Assembly: GCF_030385785.1 (NCBI RefSeq) | Contig: NZ_JAUEDK010000016.1 | Coordinates: 1-64,000 of the forward strand | Origin: Crenobacter oryzisoli | GTDB taxonomy: Bacteria > Pseudomonadota > Gammaproteobacteria > Burkholderiales > Chromobacteriaceae | DNA: 64,000 bases | Direction of reading: 5' to 3' | In this document: positions 1 to 8,271 of the stretch, piece by piece | Numbering within the stretch: position 1 is the stretch's first letter | How the letters are laid out: each line of letters opens with the position of its first letter | The notes under the pieces: generated by a model | The model's input: only the letters and a program-made list of their open reading frames with translations | Database searches by the model: none | What the model was told of the DNA's origin: nothing | Program-made: the position numbers and the translations under genes

Positions 1-295
1 ACTCGAACTTGAACTGCTGCGGCGTATTGTCTTTCACCGCCTTGGCCAGCCAGCTCATCTCATCGGCCGTCACCTTCGGTGGACGCCCCGGGATCGGCTT
101 GGCCAGCAGGGCGTTTTGGCCGCCATTGGCAAAGTCTGCTAACCAGCGAAACACCGTGCGCGGGTTGACACCGTAGGCGGCTGCTACGCTTTGCACCGAT
201 TGGCCCTCTCGAATCGCCTTGACGGCTTGCTGGCGCATGACCTGGAGGGTGTGGTGGTCAATCCCGCGGGCGTCAGAGTTTCGTTTGCATTTCAT
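1..295 (-). CDS. IS630-family transposase, N-terminal part (cut by window edge)
   Basis: Reading from ATG at 295 gives 98 codons, open to the window edge. The peptide starts MKCKRNSDARGIDHHTLQVM and holds a helix-turn-helix of the type found at the N-terminus of IS630/Tc1-like transposases (EGQSVQSVAAAYGVNPRTVFRW, split here: EGQSVQSVAAAYG then VNPRTVFRW), followed by the typical linker GGQNALLAKPIPGRPPKVT. The DDE catalytic domain would lie outside the window. This is the only clear transposase in the segment and sits next to a rearranged junction (about 1.23 kb), which suggests insertion-sequence activity at this edge. Family call is by motif recognition. Confidence 0.8.
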   Translation of the reverse strand, partial: MKCKRNSDARGIDHHTLQVMRQQAVKAIREGQSVQSVAAAYGVNPRTVFRWLADFANGGQNALLAKPIPGRPPKVTADEMSWLAKAVKDNTPQQFKFE

Positions 296-359
296 GAAGA
301 AAATTATCACATGAAATGGCATTACTTTCTAAAAGGTTAGTAAGCATCGTTTCTTCCTC

Positions 360-1235
360 TTAGGATTGCGGCTGCAGTAGCACCCGCTCGCTTGCGCCGC
401 CCAGCACCGCACGGTAGGCGTCAAGCGCGCGTGCCAGCGGGTAGAGGTTGGATTCCAGTACTGGGAACGGTCGTAGCGTGCCGGCTGCAAAGCAAGGAGC
501 CAAGATATCGAGAATGCGTGCACAGGCCGTGGCGTCCAAAGCCAGCGAATCCACGCCGACATAGGTGTGCTGGCCGCGGTAGAACGCAAAAATGTCGAAC
601 GGTACGCTGCGCTCCAGCGTCGAGATGAATATCTGGCGTGCACCTAGTGCCATAGCTGCGTTGGCGGAGGCGAAGTAGGGGCTGCAGACTGTGTTGTAGA
701 CGATGTCTGCGCCGTGCCCACCGGTTTCGTCGCGTACCACCTCGGCAACATCGTCGCGCGATGCATCGATGATGCGCACCGGCCCGTTGGTGTGGCCGCG
801 GTACGGCTCGTTTTTGCGCACGATACCGAACACGCGGGCTCCCATCTGGGTGGCCAGCTGGATGGTGGCCTGGCCGACTTTGCCGTTGGCACCACCGACC
901 AGTACGACATCACCAGGCTGAGGGAGGCCCGCGCGGCGCAGACCTTCGAACGCGGTGATGAACGGAACCCTGACGCCGCCGGCTTCGGAGAGTGTTATTC
1001 CGGCTGGTGTTTCCCGCACCTGTTCGGCATTGAGCAAGAGCAGCTCGGCATGGCTGCCGTCCCGCCGGATGCCGAGCTCGCCGCCTGAGCCCCACACTTC
1101 CTTGCCTATCCACTCGGTCGGGCCATCCAATACCACGCCGGCCCAGTCGCGCCCCGGTGTGCGCGGCCACACCGCATGCGGCATCAGACCGAGGGCGGCC
1201 TTCACATCGCTTGGGTTGACTCCGGGGCAATCATC
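360..1235 (-). pseudogene. MDR-family (quinone oxidoreductase-like) dehydrogenase, 5'-truncated
   Basis: The frame encodes the body of a medium-chain dehydrogenase/reductase: GVNPSDVKAALG, TPGRDWAGVV, the nucleotide-binding GGANGKVGQATIQLA, and C-terminal substrate domain ending at TAG/TAA near 360. Family members have about 30 more residues before GVNPSDVK (first beta strands). Here homology stops at about 1220-1235, and the frame upstream reads into sequence that on the plus strand encodes a different protein. So the start is lost and the gene is probably dead, although an open frame continues to a chance ATG at 1319. Zinc ligands are not evident, which fits the quinone oxidoreductase branch. 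Confidence 0.7.
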
Positions 1236-1399
1236 ATGACACGCTGGATATCTGGAACGCCGGCCTGTCGTGGGCGGTCGGTAAAGGACTGAGTGTGCGA
1301 GGCCAGGTGTCGTTGTCACGTCAGCGGGCCAATATCCCGCTCTATGGCTACCGGCGAGCTGACACTAGCGTGACGCTGAGCTATGCATTTGGCGGCTGA
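1235..1399 (+). pseudogene. C-terminal remnant of an outer-membrane beta-barrel protein
   Basis: From about 1235 to the TGA at 1397-1399 the plus strand encodes about 54 residues with alternating polar/hydrophobic strands: DTLDIWNAGLSWAVGKGLSV, then RGQVSLSRQRANIPLYGYRR, then ADTSVTLSYAFGG-stop. The pattern and the terminal SYAF are typical of the last strands of an outer-membrane barrel, and ANIPLYGY recalls the C-terminus of Slam/DUF560 surface-lipoprotein assembly modifiers. There is no start codon or upstream part; the remnant abuts the truncated MDR gene on the other strand. The Slam assignment is a weak suggestion. Confidence 0.45.
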
Positions 1400-1578
1400 G
1401 CTATAGGCTTCCCCCTGTTCTGGCAAAAACAAGAAGGGGAACGGTGCCAAGCAGCAAGGTAGAGGAGGTGCGTACCTCGCGAACAGGTTCTAAGCGCGGA
1501 CTCTGAAGTCATCCTAACTGGACGCTTTGTGGCGATCCTTGAGCTACAACAGAGGATGACAATCAGGGGGAGCCTGCC

Positions 1579-1902
1579 ATGCACATTCACAATTTGTTCG
1601 CCCATATGGAAGCTCATACCGGGCAGGAGCAACTTGATACGCTGCTGAGCCGTCCCGGTCTCAAGATCGAGCGGATTGTCTCGACTGGTCAGGCCAGCCC
1701 GCCCGGCTTCTGGTACGAACAGGAGCAGGGCGAGTGGCTGGTGCTATTGGCTGGGGAGGCCAAATTGGTGTTCGAAGACGAAGCTTCGCCCCGCGACCTG
1801 CTTCCGGGCGATTTCGTCGACATTCCTCCCAAGTGCCGACACCGGGTCGAATGGACGGATCCGGAAGTGGCAACGGTCTGGCTGGCGGTGTACTACGAGT
1901 GA
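1579..1902 (+). CDS. small cupin-domain protein
   Basis: A 107-residue single-domain cupin. The core GEWLVLLAGEAKLVFEDE, then LLPGDFVDIPPKCRHRVEWT matches the two cupin motifs, with PGDFVDIPP-x3-H in motif 2 and a metal-binding His at KCRH. Start ATG at 1579 is preceded by AGGGGGAG at good spacing. Small cupins of this kind bind a metal and often have no assigned substrate. It stands alone between the scarred remnants and the SDR on the opposite strand, so no function can be deduced from context. Confidence 0.8.
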   Translation: MHIHNLFAHMEAHTGQEQLDTLLSRPGLKIERIVSTGQASPPGFWYEQEQGEWLVLLAGEAKLVFEDEASPRDLLPGDFVDIPPKCRHRVEWTDPEVATVWLAVYYE

Positions 1903-2092
1903 TTTTCGCTGGCGATGCCACCGCCTTGACCCACTTCCATGGGCTGGCCAGCCACCCTGGAAGCTTGCTCGCAGTTTGGTCTGCGCCGCGAAGAGCAGGC
2001 AAGCAGCGCGGCTAACAGAACTCGGCCAGCGTTCATTTTCGTCGAGCATCCGCGGGCAGAAAGGGGCGGGCTGTCGGGGTGGGCATGACCCT

Positions 2093-2887
2093 CTATACAA
2101 TGGTACGAACCACGCCGCCATCGACACGCAGTGCGGCACCGTTGGTGGCGGAAGCTTCCCGAGAGCAGACGTAGACCACCATATTGGCCACTTCCTCGAC
2201 GGTTGCCAGTCGGCGTAGCAGCGAGGTGGGGCGGTGCATCGCAACGAAGTCCCGTTCCACCTGTTCCTGCGACCGCTCCTGGAATTCTGCCATCGAGGCA
2301 AAGAAGCTAGCGACCCCATCCGAACGGGTGGGGCCCGGCAAAACGGCGTTCACCGTGACGCCGGAGCCCACGGTCAGCTCGGCCAGGCCGCGTGACACGC
2401 CCAGCAGCGCGGTCTTGCTGACGCCGTAATGGATCATCTCCGCCGGGATATGCACGCCCGATTCGCTCGAAATGAAGACGATGCGCCCCCAGTCCGCCTG
2501 CAGCATCAGCGGCAGGTAGTGGCGAGACAGCCGAATACCGCTCATCACATTGACATCAAACATGCGTTGCCAGTGCTCGTCGGTGGTTTCCGTGAAGGCC
2601 CGCTGTTCGTAGAAACCGGCGTTGTTCACCAGGATGTCCACGTGAGGGTGGGCGTCGATGATGAGGCGAGCGCCGTCTGCGGTTGTCAGGTCGGCTGCAA
2701 TGTTGGAGATGGTTACGGTAGGAAAAGCTTCGGCCAGCGTCGACTGGGCTTGTGCGAGCTTTTGCAGATTGCGACCGTGCAAAACAACGTCAGCCCCACA
2801 CTCCGCCAAGCCTTTGGCAATGGCAAGACCGATGCCCGCCGATGAGCCGGTAATCAGCGCTTTTTTTCCTGTGAGATCGATACGCAT
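2093..2887 (-). CDS. short-chain dehydrogenase/reductase (SDR)
   Basis: 264 residues with a classical SDR layout: cofactor loop TGSSAGIGLA at residues 13-22, NNAG at 88-91, catalytic Ser about 140 (FISSES) and YxxxK at Y154/K158 (YGVSK). GR after the second strand (VLHGRN) favours NADP(H). It begins at ATG 2887 and lies 33 bp from kdpC's stop on the same strand, so it may be cotranscribed with kdp, but nothing functional links them. Substrate cannot be named. Confidence 0.85.
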   Translation of the reverse strand: MRIDLTGKKALITGSSAGIGLAIAKGLAECGADVVLHGRNLQKLAQAQSTLAEAFPTVTISNIAADLTTADGARLIIDAHPHVDILVNNAGFYEQRAFTETTDEHWQRMFDVNVMSGIRLSRHYLPLMLQADWGRIVFISSESGVHIPAEMIHYGVSKTALLGVSRGLAELTVGSGVTVNAVLPGPTRSDGVASFFASMAEFQERSQEQVERDFVAMHRPTSLLRRLATVEEVANMVVYVCSREASATNGAALRVDGGVVRTIV

Positions 2888-2920
2888 GTCATCCCTCCCT
2901 CCATGGAAGCTTAGTCGGGA

Positions 2921-3550
2921 CTATTTCGTTTGTTGAGGCTTTGCTGCCTGCCAGCTCTGGAGCGCCATATTCAGTGACAGGACATTGATGCGCGGTTCGC
3001 CGAACACGCCGAAGGTCCGGCCAACGGTGTGGGTGGCAATCAGCGCCTGCACCTGTTCAAGCGGTAGGGCACGCGCGGCGGCGACGCGCGGCGCCTGCAT
3101 GAGCGCGTTGGCCGGGCTGATGTCCGGGTCGAGGCCGGAGGCGGAACTGGTCAGCATGTCGGCCGGCAGGGTCTGGATGCCTGGCAGGTCCTTCAGTAGC
3201 GCCTTGCGGTCGGTGAACAGCCGGTCGTGCAATGCCTGGCTGGTCGGCCCCAGGTTGGAGCCGTTGGAGCTCGCGGCGTTGTACGGGGCCGGTATCGTCT
3301 TGCTCGGGTCCTTAGGGTCGGTGTCGGTGGTAGCCGATGGGCGGCCGTGGAACCAGCCGGCCCCCACCCAGTTCTGGCCCACTTGGGCCGCACCGAGCGG
3401 TGCACCGCCCGGACCGGCGATCAGGCTGCCGTTGGCCTGACGCGGAAACGCCAGTTGGGCGATGCCGGTCACCGCCAGCGGGTAGGCCAGGCCGAACAGC
3501 AGCCAGGTCGCCAAGGTCAGCCGCACCGCGCTATTGAGCATGGTATTCAT
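2921..3550 (-). CDS. kdpC: potassium-transporting ATPase subunit KdpC
   Basis: 209 residues, normal for KdpC. One N-terminal membrane helix (about residues 9-33, LTLATWLLFGLAYPLAVTGI) is followed by the periplasmic domain with the family signature GSLIAG and FHGRPSAT (WFHGRPSATTDTDP), NGSNLGPTS, and SGLDPDISP. KdpC sits on KdpA and is needed for assembly and high-affinity K+ uptake. Its start lies 9 bp after kdpB's stop, consistent with translation from one kdpFABC message. Confidence 0.96.
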   Translation of the reverse strand: MNTMLNSAVRLTLATWLLFGLAYPLAVTGIAQLAFPRQANGSLIAGPGGAPLGAAQVGQNWVGAGWFHGRPSATTDTDPKDPSKTIPAPYNAASSNGSNLGPTSQALHDRLFTDRKALLKDLPGIQTLPADMLTSSASGLDPDISPANALMQAPRVAAARALPLEQVQALIATHTVGRTFGVFGEPRINVLSLNMALQSWQAAKPQQTK

Positions 3551-3559
3551 CGCGTCCTC

Positions 3560-5653
3560 CTACATCACCAGGGCGAGGCCCAGGTCGATCAGCTTGATGC
3601 CGATGAACGGGGCGATCAGGCCGCCTACGCCGTACAGCATCAGATTGCGGTAGAACATCACCTCGGCGCTCTTGGGCTGGAAGCGCACTCCGCGCAGCGC
3701 CAGCGGGATCAACAGCGGGATGATCAGCGCGTTGAAGATCAGCGCCGACAGGATCGCGCTTTGCGGCGTGGCCAGGCCCATCACGTTCAGCGCATTCAGG
3801 CCCGGCAGGGCGGTGATGAACAGCGCCGGCAAGATGGCGAAGTACTTGGCTACGTCGTTGGCGATCGAGAAGGTGGTCAGCGCACCGCGGGTGATCAGCA
3901 TCTGCTTGCCGATGGCGACCAGGTCGAGCAACTTGGTCGGATCGGAGTCGAGGTCGATCAGGTTGGCCGCTTCCTTGGCCGGCATGGTACCGGTATACAT
4001 CGCTAGCCCCACGTCGGCCTGCGCCAGCGCCGGTGCGTCGTTGGTGCCGTCGCCGGTCATCGCCACCAGGCGGCCTTGTGCTTGTTCTCTGCGGATCAGC
4101 GTGAGCTTTTCTTCCGGCCGTGCTTCGGCGACTACCTCGTCGAGCCCCGCCTCGGCGGCGATCACGGTGGCGGTGACCGGGTTGTCGCCGGTCACCATCA
4201 CGGTGCGGATGCCCATGGTGCGCAATTGCTCCATCCGATCGCGGATGCCGGTCTTCAGCACGTCGGACAGCATGATCACCCCGAGGATGTCGCCGTTTTC
4301 CGCTACCGCCAGCGGCGTTGCACCCTGGCGCGCGACTTGTTCGGTGAGTGCGGTCAGGTCCGGTGGTACGGGGCGGCTATAGTGTTCGGTGACGTAGCGG
4401 CTGACTGAATCGACAGCACCCTTGCGGATCACCCGGCCGTCCGGCAGGTCGGAGCCGCTCATCCGGGTTTCGGCCGAGAACTCGGTGCCGACCGCCTTGT
4501 CCTGGCCGACTACCGGGCGGGCTCCTTCGTTCAGCGCGTATGTTGCGGTCGAGCGACCTTCCGGCGTGTTGTCGAACAACGAGGCGAGATACGCCGCCTG
4601 GGTTAGCCGCGCCGCACTGCAGCCTGCCACTGGCAAGAGCGCGGTCGCCATGCGGTTGCCGACGGTGATGGTGCCGGTCTTGTCGAGAATCAGCGTATGC
4701 ACATCGCCGGCGGCCTCGACCGCCTTGCCCGACGTTGCCAGCATATTGAAGCGCATGGTGCGGTCGATGCCGGCAATGCCGATCGCTGACAACAGCGCAC
4801 CGATGGTGGTCGGGATCAACGCCACGATCAGCGCCACCAAGTCGGCGACATTGATCTGCGCCTTCAGGTAGCTGGCTACCGGCGCCATTGCCGCGGCTAC
4901 GATCACGAAGATCAGCGTCAGTACCGACAACAGCACGGTCAGTGCGATTTCGTTCGGTGTTTTTTGGCGCTGTGCACTTTCCACCAACCGGATCATCCGG
5001 TCGAGGAAACTATCACCGGGTGAGGCGGTGACCCGGATCAACAGGCTGTCCGAGATCACCTTGGTGCCGCCGGTGACGCTGGAGGCGACATCGGAGCCGG
5101 CCTCCTTGATCACCGGGGCCGATTCGCCGGTGATCACCGACTCGTCGACATAGGCGATGCCGTCGATCACCTCGCCATCCATCGGAATCAGCTCGTCGCG
5201 CTCTACCCGCACCAGGTCGCCCTTGTTCAGCGCGGATGCCGAGACGGTTTCCTCTCTACCGTCCGCGACGATGCGCCGGGCGTGCAGCTCGGTGGAAGTG
5301 TGGCGCAGCGAGGCGGCCTTGGCCTTGCCGCGACCTTCGGCCAATGCTTCGGCAAAGTTGGCGAACCAGACGGTGATCACCAGGATTGCAGTGACCACAC
5401 CGTTATACAGGTGGCTGGCGTGCGAGGGGCCGAACAGGGTCGGAGAAACGGTCAGCGCCGCGGTAACCAGCGCGCCTAGCCACACGACGAACATCACCGG
5501 GTTGCGCACCTGCTGGCGCGGGTCGAACTTGATCAGCGAGTCGACCAGCGCCTGCTTGAGCAGGGGAGAACCGTAGCCGGCCGCGACGAGGTGGCTTGCC
5601 GGGGGCACGAGCGGTGCTTGTGGTGATAGCGGATGAGCAGTAGGTCTGTTCAT
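3560..5653 (-). CDS. kdpB: potassium-transporting P-type ATPase subunit KdpB
   Basis: The catalytic subunit of the Kdp K+ pump, 697 residues from ATG 5653 (MNRPTAHPLSPQ). The frame is open further upstream, but into the end of kdpA, and that extension lacks family similarity. P-type ATPase motifs are all present: TGES at 175-178 in the actuator domain, the phosphorylated Asp in DKTGTIT at 324-330, and the hinge GDGTNDAPAL near 535. TM segments appear around 52-70, 85-100, 230-285 and in the C-terminal third. It starts 17 bp after the stop of kdpA. Confidence 0.97.
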   Translation of the reverse strand: MNRPTAHPLSPQAPLVPPASHLVAAGYGSPLLKQALVDSLIKFDPRQQVRNPVMFVVWLGALVTAALTVSPTLFGPSHASHLYNGVVTAILVITVWFANFAEALAEGRGKAKAASLRHTSTELHARRIVADGREETVSASALNKGDLVRVERDELIPMDGEVIDGIAYVDESVITGESAPVIKEAGSDVASSVTGGTKVISDSLLIRVTASPGDSFLDRMIRLVESAQRQKTPNEIALTVLLSVLTLIFVIVAAAMAPVASYLKAQINVADLVALIVALIPTTIGALLSAIGIAGIDRTMRFNMLATSGKAVEAAGDVHTLILDKTGTITVGNRMATALLPVAGCSAARLTQAAYLASLFDNTPEGRSTATYALNEGARPVVGQDKAVGTEFSAETRMSGSDLPDGRVIRKGAVDSVSRYVTEHYSRPVPPDLTALTEQVARQGATPLAVAENGDILGVIMLSDVLKTGIRDRMEQLRTMGIRTVMVTGDNPVTATVIAAEAGLDEVVAEARPEEKLTLIRREQAQGRLVAMTGDGTNDAPALAQADVGLAMYTGTMPAKEAANLIDLDSDPTKLLDLVAIGKQMLITRGALTTFSIANDVAKYFAILPALFITALPGLNALNVMGLATPQSAILSALIFNALIIPLLIPLALRGVRFQPKSAEVMFYRNLMLYGVGGLIAPFIGIKLIDLGLALVM

Positions 5654-5670
5654 GACAGCATTACCTATGG

Positions 5671-7398
5671 CTAGAACAGATGGTGGGTCGCCATCGCGAA
5701 GTATTCGGCGATCGGCCCCAGCACCAGTGCAGGCAGGAAGGTCAGCGCGCCGACGATCAGGATGGTGGCAAACCACCAGACGCCGAACAGCGGTGTATCG
5801 GTGCGCAGCGTGCCGACGCTCGGCGGAAGTGTCGGCTTGGCGGCCAGCGAGCCGGCCACCGCCATCAGGAAGATGATCGGCGGGTAACGGCCCAGCAGAA
5901 TCACAAGCGCGATCGCCAGGTTGTACCAGGGGGTGTTGGCGTTAAGCCCCGCGAAGGCCGAGCCGTTGTTGGCGGCGGCCGAGCTGAACGCGTACAGCAC
6001 TTCCGAATAGCCGTGCATCGCCGCGTTATTGAGCGAGGACAGGCCATAGGGCACGACCATCGACCAGGCCGACGGCGCTAGGATCACCAGCGGGTGGATT
6101 AGCAGTGCCAGGGACACCAGCACGATCTCGGGTTTCTCGATCTTCTTGCCCATGAATTCCGGTGTTCGGCCAACCATCAGCCCGGCGACGAACACGCCGA
6201 TCAAACCGTAGACCAGGAAGCCGAGGAAACCTACCCCCTTACCGCCAAACACGCACTGCAGCATCATCTGGATCATCAGCGGCATGCCGCCCTGCGGCGT
6301 GAAGCTGTCGTGCATCGCATTGACGCTGCCGGTAGTGAACGCCGTGGTATAGGCCGCATAGAGCGCGCTCTGCGCGATGCCAAAGCGCACCTCCTTGCCT
6401 TCCATATTGCCGCCTGGCTGCAGCGGCCCGGCCTGCAGGCTGACGCCCGCCTGGTGCAGCAGTGGCGTGCCGGCCTGTTCAGGAAGCACCGTCATCGCGA
6501 GAAAGCCCAGCAGCAGCACGCCCATCACGCCGTAGATCACCCAGGCTTGGCGGGCGTTACCGATCATCCGTCCGAACATCACCACCAGCGCGGCGGGCAG
6601 GCTGGACATCAGCATCAGCAAAGCGAGGTTGGTCAGCGGTGTCGGGTTCTGCAGCGGGTGGGCGGCGTTGACGTTGAAGAAGCCACCGCCGTTGGTGCCG
6701 AGGTTCTCGATCGACTCCTGCGCGGCCACCGGGCCGAGACTGATCGTCTGGTGGGCGCCCTGCAGTGTGTTGACCGCGACGTTGGCGTCGAGCGTCTGCG
6801 GCACACCCTGCCAGATCAGGAACAGTGCGAACAGCAGCGCGCCCGGTAGCAGCACTCGGGTGCTGAAACGGATCAGGTCGCGGTAGAAGTTGCCGAGGTC
6901 GGCGCCTCCGTCCTTCACGATCAGCGCGCGGATGAATGCGATCGCTACCACGAAACCGGTGGCCGCCGACGTGAACATCGGGAAGGTGATTGCCGCCATC
7001 TGGCTGAAGTTCGACAGCGTCGATTCGCCCCCGTAGCTCTGCCAGTTGGTGTTAGTGATGAAGCTGATCGCAGTATTGAACGCCTGCATCGGCTCCATCC
7101 CAGCCAGTTTCAGCGGGTTGAGCGGCAGGCGATTCTGAAAGATCAGCACTAGATAGATCAACACCGCCATCGCGAGGTTGGCGGCGAGCATGTGCAGGGT
7201 GTAGCGCTGCCAGTTCATCGGCCGGCTGCATGCATCGCGCCCGACGAGCCGGTACAGCAGCCCGTCGAGCGGGTCGAACAGTGGGTCGAGCAGCGTGCGC
7301 TGCCCGGTCATTACCCTAGCCAGGTAACGGCCGAGCACCAGGCTCAGCAGCAAGGTCGCCAGCAGGGTCAATCCAATTTGCAGCCAGAACGGAGACAT
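5671..7398 (-). CDS. kdpA: potassium-transporting ATPase subunit KdpA
   Basis: The K+-channel-like subunit, 575 residues from ATG 7398 (MSPFWLQIGLTLL). An in-frame GTG three codons upstream is possible, but AAGGAG lies just right for this ATG. About ten membrane helices are visible. The four selectivity-filter loops can be recognised around SFITNTNWQSYGGE, ENLGTNGGGFFNVNAAHP, CVFGGKGVGFLGF and SSAAANNGSAFAGL. It lies between kdpF and kdpB on one operon. Confidence 0.96.
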   Translation of the reverse strand: MSPFWLQIGLTLLATLLLSLVLGRYLARVMTGQRTLLDPLFDPLDGLLYRLVGRDACSRPMNWQRYTLHMLAANLAMAVLIYLVLIFQNRLPLNPLKLAGMEPMQAFNTAISFITNTNWQSYGGESTLSNFSQMAAITFPMFTSAATGFVVAIAFIRALIVKDGGADLGNFYRDLIRFSTRVLLPGALLFALFLIWQGVPQTLDANVAVNTLQGAHQTISLGPVAAQESIENLGTNGGGFFNVNAAHPLQNPTPLTNLALLMLMSSLPAALVVMFGRMIGNARQAWVIYGVMGVLLLGFLAMTVLPEQAGTPLLHQAGVSLQAGPLQPGGNMEGKEVRFGIAQSALYAAYTTAFTTGSVNAMHDSFTPQGGMPLMIQMMLQCVFGGKGVGFLGFLVYGLIGVFVAGLMVGRTPEFMGKKIEKPEIVLVSLALLIHPLVILAPSAWSMVVPYGLSSLNNAAMHGYSEVLYAFSSAAANNGSAFAGLNANTPWYNLAIALVILLGRYPPIIFLMAVAGSLAAKPTLPPSVGTLRTDTPLFGVWWFATILIVGALTFLPALVLGPIAEYFAMATHHLF

Positions 7399-7437
7399 CG
7401 CGATCACTCCTTAGCAGAGGGCGTCGATGACAGAGGC

Positions 7438-7521
7438 TCAAAACTTCTCGGGGTGAATGACGGCGTAGAACAGATAGGCCACCACCCCGACGAGCAGAGC
7501 CAACAGCAGGTCGATAGCCAT
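7438..7521 (-). CDS. kdpF: KdpF, small stabilising subunit of the Kdp pump
   Basis: A 27-residue single-pass membrane peptide, too short for routine ORF calling: MAIDLLLALLVGVVAYLFY then AVIHPEKF, stop at 7438-7440. Sequence, length and position directly before kdpA are those of KdpF, a peptide that stabilises the KdpABC complex. AAGGAGATGAATCC lies in front of the ATG at 7521. Confidence 0.92.
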   Translation of the reverse strand: MAIDLLLALLVGVVAYLFYAVIHPEKF

Positions 7522-7566
7522 GGATTCATCTCCTTCCTCTACCCAGCCCATCCAGGTCGATAGGGC

Positions 7567-7710
7567 TCAACCAAGATCGGCCGGGCCCGTGCCTTCGAGG
7601 GTTTCGCGGGAGGCAGGCCGTTCGATCAGGCGGCTGGTGTAGCGGGTCAGCAGACCGAGCAGCAAGTAAGCCCCGATCATGAGTAGCAGCAGTGCAATAG
7701 TGAGCAGCAT
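7567..7710 (-). CDS. small membrane protein heading the kdp operon
   Basis: A 47-residue open frame with a strong ribosome-binding site (GGAAGGAGATTACC-ATG). It is one hydrophobic helix (residues 2-21, LLTIALLLLMIGAYLLLGLL) followed by a charged tail (TRYTSRLIERPASRE). It begins the kdp operon, 45 bp before kdpF, on the same strand. I do not recognise a named family. By position it may be a second Kdp-associated peptide or a leader that tunes translation. The good start site and membrane character support it being real. Confidence 0.65.
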   Translation of the reverse strand: MLLTIALLLLMIGAYLLLGLLTRYTSRLIERPASRETLEGTGPADLG

Positions 7711-7836
7711 GGTAATCTCCTTCCCTGGGGGTAGGCATGCGGCCTAAGCCCGAGGGATATTGCTCAGGAACCTTTCCTGGTCACTTTCAGTGAAGACCGC
7801 CACGGATTAAGTCTGCATAAATTTGGAGTGCTGCAG

Positions 7837-7853
7837 CGTAAAAAAGCTGTAAA
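7837..7853 (-). promoter_or_regulatory. candidate KdpE box upstream of the kdp operon
   Basis: Read on the minus strand, 7853 to 7837 is TTTACAGCTTTTTTACG, close to the E. coli KdpE target (TTTATACTTTTTTTACA type). It lies about 130 bp before the first gene of the kdp operon, with an AT-rich stretch (AAATTTATGCAGACTTAAT) just downstream that could hold the promoter -10. This suggests osmotic/K+-starvation control by a KdpE-like regulator, although kdpDE are not in the window. Confidence 0.6.
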
Positions 7854-7976
7854 TGGATGGTGGCGGGAAATAAGGGGGATAAAGCTGAAGGATAGCGGCG
7901 AATCTAATTGCCGCTCTTGGGGCCTGCTGTGTGTCGAGAGATTGAGGTGAAAGTAAAAGGGGGGAGGTGAAGGTTT

Positions 7977-8096
7977 TTAAGAGCCGCTAACAAAGCTCAG
8001 CTAAGCGGCCATGGCTAGGCGTGCGGCCGCAGACAGTACAAGTAGTACGGCAAGGCTGCATAACAACGCCAAGGGGGTTTTGTCAGAGGCTCTTAA
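7977..8096 (+). repeat. palindromic intergenic repeat, copy A
   Basis: About 120 bp with long imperfect inverted ends, TTAAGAGCCGCTAACAAAG at the left and GGGTTTTGTCAGAGGCTCTTAA at the right (given as its parts GGGTTTTGTCAG and AGGCTCTTAA), and a central GTACAAGTAGTACGGCAAGG motif. It matches copy C (19375-19490, opposite orientation) closely and copy B (13705-13812) more loosely. It sits between the kdp promoter region and the end of the kynurenine operon. It has no coding capacity and looks like a non-autonomous mobile or REP-like element. Confidence 0.8.
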
Positions 8097-8225
8097 TTGA
8101 CCGCTGAGACGATACCGAAACTGAAGCGGATCCAGTCCTTTCAATTTACTTCAATCAAGTATCTACCTGCATAAGGTTGAAGATAAAGGCGGAAACCCCA
8201 CGACGAGTCGGGTCAGTTTAATGAA

Positions 8226-8251
8226 AAAGCGACGGGTTGCCCCGTCGCTTT
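8226..8251 (-). terminator. Rho-independent terminator of the kynB-kynU-permease operon
   Basis: Perfect 11-bp stem AAAGCGACGGG / CCCGTCGCTTT with a 4-nt loop, followed on the minus strand by TTTTT. It lies 20 bp after the permease stop. Confidence 0.85.
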
Positions 8252-8271
8252 CAAGTTGTAAGCTCGTGATT

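Noticed and set aside
1-345. Complete insertion sequence with terminal inverted repeats at the left edge
   Set aside because: Only the 5' part of the transposase is in the window, and I cannot see both ends, so no element boundary is claimed.
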